This document shows, in pieces, positions 58,679 through 64,000 of a DNA stretch of 64,000 nucleotides; positions within the stretch are counted from its first letter, which is position 1, and every line of letters starts with the position of its first letter. Below the pieces are notes generated by a model. It saw only the letters and a list, made by a program, of their open reading frames with translations, did no database searches and was not told where the DNA came from. A program made the translations under genes and the position numbers. Source of the DNA: Cryptomeria japonica. Its lineage: Eukaryota; Streptophyta; Pinopsida; Cupressales; Cupressaceae. The stretch covers positions 570,481,152-570,545,151 of the forward strand of contig NC_081410.1 in NCBI RefSeq assembly GCF_030272615.1, in the 5' to 3' direction.

Positions 58679-61184
58679 GAGACGGTGCAGTTTATCGCAT
58701 CGTTTCAAAGAAAGAAAAATAGGTGTGAAGAAATGCCCCATAAAATGTAAATTTAATGGGTGGTATGCCCCCTCGAGAGATGGGCCAAATTTTTTGTTGA
58801 AAAATCGGGCGATCTCTCGAAAAAGAATGAAAAGCGGAGGGGAGGTAGAATAGAAGAAATTAGAACTAATGATGAAAGAATGGGAGAAAATGGAGTGAAT
58901 ATGAAGAAACAACAAGCCAGCGAGTACCCTGAGGTCATGCAAGAGATACATAGCAGATGTAGTGTGGGGTTTTGATTGATGCTATACAATTGATCAAAAT
59001 TGGTTGGACAATCTGGTGCAATCGGTTGAATTGCCCCGGTCAAGTCAAAGCGTGACAGTTGATGTCAGTTGGTCGCTTGGACATGATAAAGTCTGAGTAA
59101 GTGAATCAAAGTGACCTGATGTGACTTAGACAATTGATGTAATTGCCCGATGAAGTCAAGGTATATGAAGCAAAATACTCGTTGAGACGTAGACAATTGA
59201 TGTAATTGTCCGTTGGATTGTGTTTGATTGGCTAATCAATTGATAGTATGTGCGTGTGATGGATGGTTGTGGGGAATCATGGCAGCCCCGTTGAGACTAG
59301 GTCATTATGATAAATGCCTGATGTAGTCTAGGATTACCATAATCGATTACCTGTTGAGACCCGAAGATACTTGATCAAAGTATCTGTTGATAGTCTAGGT
59401 GTGTGGGAGTCGATGTATCTGTGTAGATAGAGTAACTTGCTTAATTGTGTGGATGAATGAGGATGGGAAACACAATCCCTCCTATTAGAGATGGATGGTG
59501 ATGAACGTGGCTTGATTGGGTTGATGGGAAATGATGAAGGATATGTGATGTTGATTATTGAGATGGGGAGGGTTGGGGGGGGGTTCAATGTTAAATAGAA
59601 GAAATGGAGGACCTATTACATTCCTATGGAAGAAGAGGAAAATAGAGTATCCATTGTCATTACTATGTATGCATGATATGCAGCTATTTATGAATGTATG
59701 GATGGTTGGAATGCAACGGAATGCAATATATACAAATGAGATGGAATGACGATCCATGGTGCTTTATTTTTCATCATTGAGCTTTAAAATGTTGTAAGAA
59801 AATACAAGCAACTTGACATAAAGATTCAAGATGACCAAAGTATTTCTTACATGGATTTTGATATAGCAAGTTAATACAAGCAACTTGATATAATGGATCA
59901 AGTTGACCTGAGTATTGCTTGCGGAATAGACAAGGATTATCTCCGTTCATGCATGACTTGGATCGTCCTCCTTGATCTTAGGCTGATCATATCCTGAGAC
60001 AAGTGCATACCGTACTAAGAAATAAAAACCTTTATCCAAATTGGATGAGGAGGAACCAAAGAATGAGCATTGTACCTGTAAATAAATAGTATATACATAA
60101 AGAATAAAAGAATATGGATCCTTGGTAATGGTTCATGCTCATATGGTCGAGGTATATGTTGTAGTCAGCAAGCCGTAGTGATCTATGACTGTGTTTTTGC
60201 CTATGATCACATAGCTTAGTGAACTTCCCACGTAGACACCATTAGTACATGCCCCAAAACTTCATCGGAAATAATGCGCAAATGATACAAAACAATGCTG
60301 AAAGATCCCGATACAGATAAACAAATGAATTACTCACGAATCAACCAAGCATTTGATAGCTTAACATAATTTTCTTGTCAAAGAAAACATCACTTTTGTC
60401 TTTGTTTTGGTAAGGAAGGATGCATCCTTGTTTTTAAAGACAGTTTCTGATTTGTTGGATGTGGATTGTGTGGTCGATTGATAAATGGTCATTGTGTGAG
60501 TACTATGTTAATGTTGGTTTTGCATCTGCTTGAATGAATATGTACAAGGTGTTGCCATGTTTTGGTGTGATTTTCGATGGGTTTTTCGATGTTTTTGGAT
60601 TTTGTGTAATAGTTTTTGAATGTTTTTGGATTTTGTGAGTCATTTTTGAATGTTTTTGGATTTTGCGAGACATTTTTGAATGTTTTTGTATTTTGCGAGA
60701 CATTTTTGAATGTTTTTGTATTTTGCGAGACATTTTTGAATGTTTTTGTATTTTGCGAGACATTTTTGAATGTTTTTGCCAATGAATCACCAGTAATGTA
60801 GAATCCACTTCCATCATCTAGATTGTAAGGGCATTGCCCCCAAGTTGGACATGATTTATGAAAAAGCGGGATGCTAGACGCATGAAGTACTTTCTTGGAT
60901 TACAGATAAAATAACAAGCCATGGTTAGATGGATGGATGTGTGTATGTATGAATGTGATCGCAACAAGCCTGAAAGACAATGGAGCCATAGCCTTTACGA
61001 GTGGCGCCTGTTTGCCAGGTTTTCGCCATCGTACTTACCCAAGGTGCCACCGGAGTGGTTGTTCACCATTTGGATGCATGATTTTTCTTTACTTTTTTGA
61101 ATGTTTTTGTATTTTCTTCAGGACATTTTCTGAATGTTTTTGGTATTTTTCTGATATGTAGGGGAGCCTGATGCTCTGTACACC
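58679..61184 (-). mobile_element. 2.5 kb 3' untranslated region of gypsy copy 2
   Basis: Non-coding sequence between the integrase stop and the polypurine tract, much longer than usual. It contains ACAATTGATGTAATTG motifs (59130-59210), several simple GATGG-rich stretches, and the 30-bp repeats at 60610-60780. Only short or repeat-derived frames occur. An additional gene of the element may once have been here, but none is recognisable. Confidence 0.6.
60605..60780. repeat. 30-bp tandem repeat, about 6 copies
   Basis: The unit GAATGTTTTTGTATTTTGCG plus AGACATTTTT is repeated about six times with few changes, and echoes appear near 61105-61150. On the minus strand it reads as repeated KTFKNVSQN; this is open because the unit is a multiple of three without stops, and I do not treat it as a gene. 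Confidence 0.95.
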
Positions 61185-63998
61185 TTAGGTATAAAATCTT
61201 TTGAGGTGCATGCTATTGATTGGATCTGCAAGCGGTTCTCCTTCTGAAGTAGCCAACTGATATGCCCCGGACCCGAATACAGCAGTGACAACATATGGGC
61301 CAAGCCAGTTTGATTCAAACTTGCCTTGATGTTCTCTATTTGGTTGGTTGCGAGGATTTTCTCGAAGAACAAGATCACCTACCTCAAATGTACGAGATCT
61401 AACTCGGTGATTGTAACTTCTACTCATGCGTTGCTGATAGGCTTTGAGGTGATTGTATGCAGCTTGTCGCTTCTCATCAAGTAACTCTAAGTCCTGAAGA
61501 CGTGAGACTCTGTAAGCTTCATCATCAATGAGATTATGCAAAGAAACCCGTAATGATGGTATCTCGACCTCAATAGGTAAGATAGCTTCAGCACCATAGA
61601 CCAATGAATAAGGAGTTGCACCTGTAGGGGTCCGAATGCTAGTTCGATATGCCCATAGCGCTGGATTCAATTGAACATGCCAATCACGGCCGACATCAGT
61701 GACTGTCTTCTTTAGGATCCTCAATATGTTCTTATTGGATGCTTCGGCCTGACCATTGCCTTGTGGGTAATAGGGAGTGGAAAAGCGGTGTTGGATATGA
61801 AATTTCTCACAAAGTGCACGGACATCCTGATTTTTGAAAGGAAGACCGTTATCTGTGATGATGGACATAGGTACACCATACCGGCAGATGATGTAGTTGA
61901 GGATGAATGAGGCGATCTACTTACCGGTGACTTGGGTAAGTGGAACAGCTTCGATCCACTTTGTGAAATATTCGGTAGCGGTAATAATGAATTTATGGCC
62001 ATTGGATGAAGATGGATGAATCTTACCCACAAGGTCAAGGCCCCATTGACAAAAAGGCCATGGTGTTGTGATTGGTTGCAGTTCCTGGGCCGGTGCATGT
62101 ATCAGGTCGCCGTGAACTTGACATTTTTTGCACTTCCTAACAAAGTAGTAGGAATCCTTTTCCATAGATGGTCAATAGTATCCAGCTCGCATGATCTTCT
62201 TGGCTAGTGATGGACCACTTGAGTGAGTCCCGCAAATTCCTTCATGTACCTCTTCCAAAGCCTTTGTTATCTCACCTTGTTCTAGACATCGAAGGAGAGT
62301 ACCATCAAGACTGCGTCGGTATAGGGTTTCGGCAATAATGGTATATCGAGCAGTTTGGCGAATGAAGGTTTTACGTTGGTTATTTGATTGGTTGGGAGGA
62401 AGGGTGTGATCGCGGAGATAGGTGTAGAACTCACCGTACCATGGGGATTCAGAACCAACAAGGCAACATATCATTTCAGATTCGGGGATATCATAAGCGG
62501 GAATCCAAAGTTGTTCTACCAAGAACTCGTAGCGTGTTGAATTCTGTGGAAGATCTAGTAGAGATGCGATGGTAGCCATGGCGTCAGCAGCTCGATTCTG
62601 ATCTCTTGGTATCTGCTCAAAAGTGATAGTAGTAAATGATGTCTTTAGACTGTCCACCATTTGCTTGTATGGCATGAGTTTATCATCTTTGGTCTGATAT
62701 TCATTAGTTGCTTGTCGAATGACCAGTTGTGAGTCGCCATATACTTGTAGTTCTTGTAATTTCCATTGTACGGCTAACCTGAGTCCTGTGATCAAGGCCT
62801 CATACTCTGCTATGTTGTTTGTGCATGGAAATGTGAGCCTGTAAGACTTCGGGATGCTATCACCTTGAGGTGTGATAAACAGAATGCTTGCCCCCGAGCC
62901 GTGCCTAGTGTATGAACCATCAAAATATAGTTTCCATGGTTGTGCTTCTGTGATCATGAATATCTCTTCATCTGGAAAATTGGAAATGAGAGGATGATCG
63001 CCTATGAGTGGTGCATCGGCCAATTGATCTGCAATGACCTGACCTTTGATAGCTTTACGGTCCACATACTCGATGTCGAATTCACTTAGAATCATTACCC
63101 ATTTAGCTAAGCGACCTGTCAATGCTGCTTTGTTAAGTAAATACTTGAGTGGATCAATCTTTGCAATGAGTTGCACCTTGTGTGTTAACAGATAGTGCCT
63201 CAGTTTAGTGGCTGCCAAGATTACTGCTAGGCAAGCTCGCTCAATAGGTGTGTAATTGAGTTCATAGCCCACAAGTGTGCGAGAGATGTAGTAAATAGCA
63301 CACTCTTTTCCTTCTGCATTATGTTGTGCCAGTAGTACACCCAATGCTGTACTTGTTGCTGAGATATAGAGCAATAATGGTCTACTTGGATCTGGTGGCA
63401 TCAGCAATGGTGGATTCATGAGATAGTCTTTAAGCGCCTGAAATGCTTGCTGGCATCTGTCATCCCATTGGAAGCGGATGTTCTTGTGTAGCAGGTGTGT
63501 GAATGGGTGACACTTATCAGCCAATTGTGCAATGAATCTGCGGATAGATTGAAGCCGTCCTTGTAGTGTTCTTAGCTGACTGATATTCTTTGGAGGTGGC
63601 ATGTCCATGATTGCTTTAACCTTTGCTGGATCGACCTCAATGCCTTTGCTTGAGACAATGTATCCTAGAAGCTTCCCGGAGGTCACTCCGAAGACACATT
63701 TCTTTGGGTTGAGTCGAACATGGTATTGTTCCAGTCTATCAAAGATTTTATCTAAGATGTGAAGATGTCCTTCTCTAGTAAGTGATTTTGCTAGTAAATC
63801 ATCCACATAATCTTCCATCATAGTATGCATCATGTCATGGAAGATGGTGGTCATTGCTCTTTGATAGGTCGCTCCTGCATTCTTTAGACCAAAAGGCATT
63901 ACATTCCAGCAGTATGTGCCCCATGGACATGTGAAGGCTGTCTTATGTTGGTCCTCTGGTGCGATCTTTATTTGATTGTATCCTGAAAAGCCATCCAT
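61185..63998 (-). pseudogene. Gypsy copy 2 pol: RT, RNase H, integrase (runs off window)
   Basis: Read downward from 63998: RT (FSGYNQIKIA, CPWGTYCWNVMPFGLKN, active-site YVDD near 63810), thumb/connection, RNase H with all acidic residues (FDGSYTRHGSG, NIAEYEALITGL, VYGDSQLVI, a final Asp in QNRAADA), HHCC zinc finger (HEGICGTH, CKKCQ), integrase D-D-E (GLDLVGKIHP, SIITDNG, GQAEASNK) and a chromodomain-less C-terminus with LGPYVVTAVFGSG. Only two lesions are seen: TGA at 62174-62172 where the sister copy has Trp, and TAG at 61919-61917. The upstream gag and protease lie beyond the window. It is probably inactive but young. Confidence 0.95.
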
Positions 63999-64000
63999 GA

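Noticed and set aside
60489-60817. Repeat protein with KTFKNVSQN units
   Set aside because: It arises because the 30-bp repeat is a multiple of three and free of stops; two frames are open at once, and it lies in an untranslated region.

Overview
This window looks like repeat-dominated nuclear DNA of a seed plant with a large genome. Nested and decayed LTR retrotransposons, several satellites, long AT-rich spacers and a plant-type cytochrome P450 with one short intron all fit this. A gymnosperm is my best guess, but that is inference and I cannot name a species. I saw no bacterial or organellar genes, no tRNA or rRNA genes and no CRISPR array.

Layout. 1-7,250: two copies of a 1.3 kb direct repeat exactly 3,592 bp apart, followed by LTR-like sequence with TATA boxes. 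7,250-13,950: AT-rich spacer with a long purine tract, a (GA)n microsatellite and a copia solo LTR (12,116-12,974). 13,955-16,050: a 220-bp satellite made largely of palindromes. 16,286-17,540: a short tandem repeat, strong palindromes and another LTR-like copy. 18,678-20,276 (-): a cytochrome P450, nearly complete but frameshifted, with a start-less paralogous fragment at 21,772-21,997. 24,903-28,180 (-): a 5'-truncated copia element with its 3' LTR. 31,100-35,359 (-): a second copia element with 5' LTR, primer-binding site and gag-protease-integrase, truncated in reverse transcriptase. 35,360-48,787 (+): an old Ty3/gypsy element split by two insertions, a solo LTR (36,721-37,856) and a 6.5 kb element (40,161-46,690). 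48,800-50,663 (+): a decayed gene of a transposase-like family. 51,480-54,412: a 359-bp satellite and a 21-bp repeat. 54,729-56,707 (-): a multi-exon gene of unknown function. 56,870-63,998 (-): the 3' LTR, very long 3' untranslated region and pol of a second, better preserved gypsy element that runs off the window.

The most interesting object is the 6,530-bp insertion at 40,161-46,690. It has TG...CA ends and a perfect 5-bp target duplication (CCTAC), and the host gypsy sequence resumes exactly across it. Inside I find no reverse transcriptase, integrase or recognisable LTR pair. It carries one open frame of about 1,020 codons for a protein I do not recognise (nuclear-localisation-like motifs, C-terminal coiled coil), extended by about 190 codons after a single in-frame UAG. 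A TATA box lies upstream, and four tandem repeats each carrying a 46-bp hairpin lie above that. It could be a giant solo LTR, a LARD-like non-autonomous retroelement or a gene-carrying element.

The remaining genes do not form a pathway. The P450 is the only recognisable metabolic gene and appears inactive. Almost everything else is mobile DNA, and the insertion junctions allow part of the nesting order to be read.
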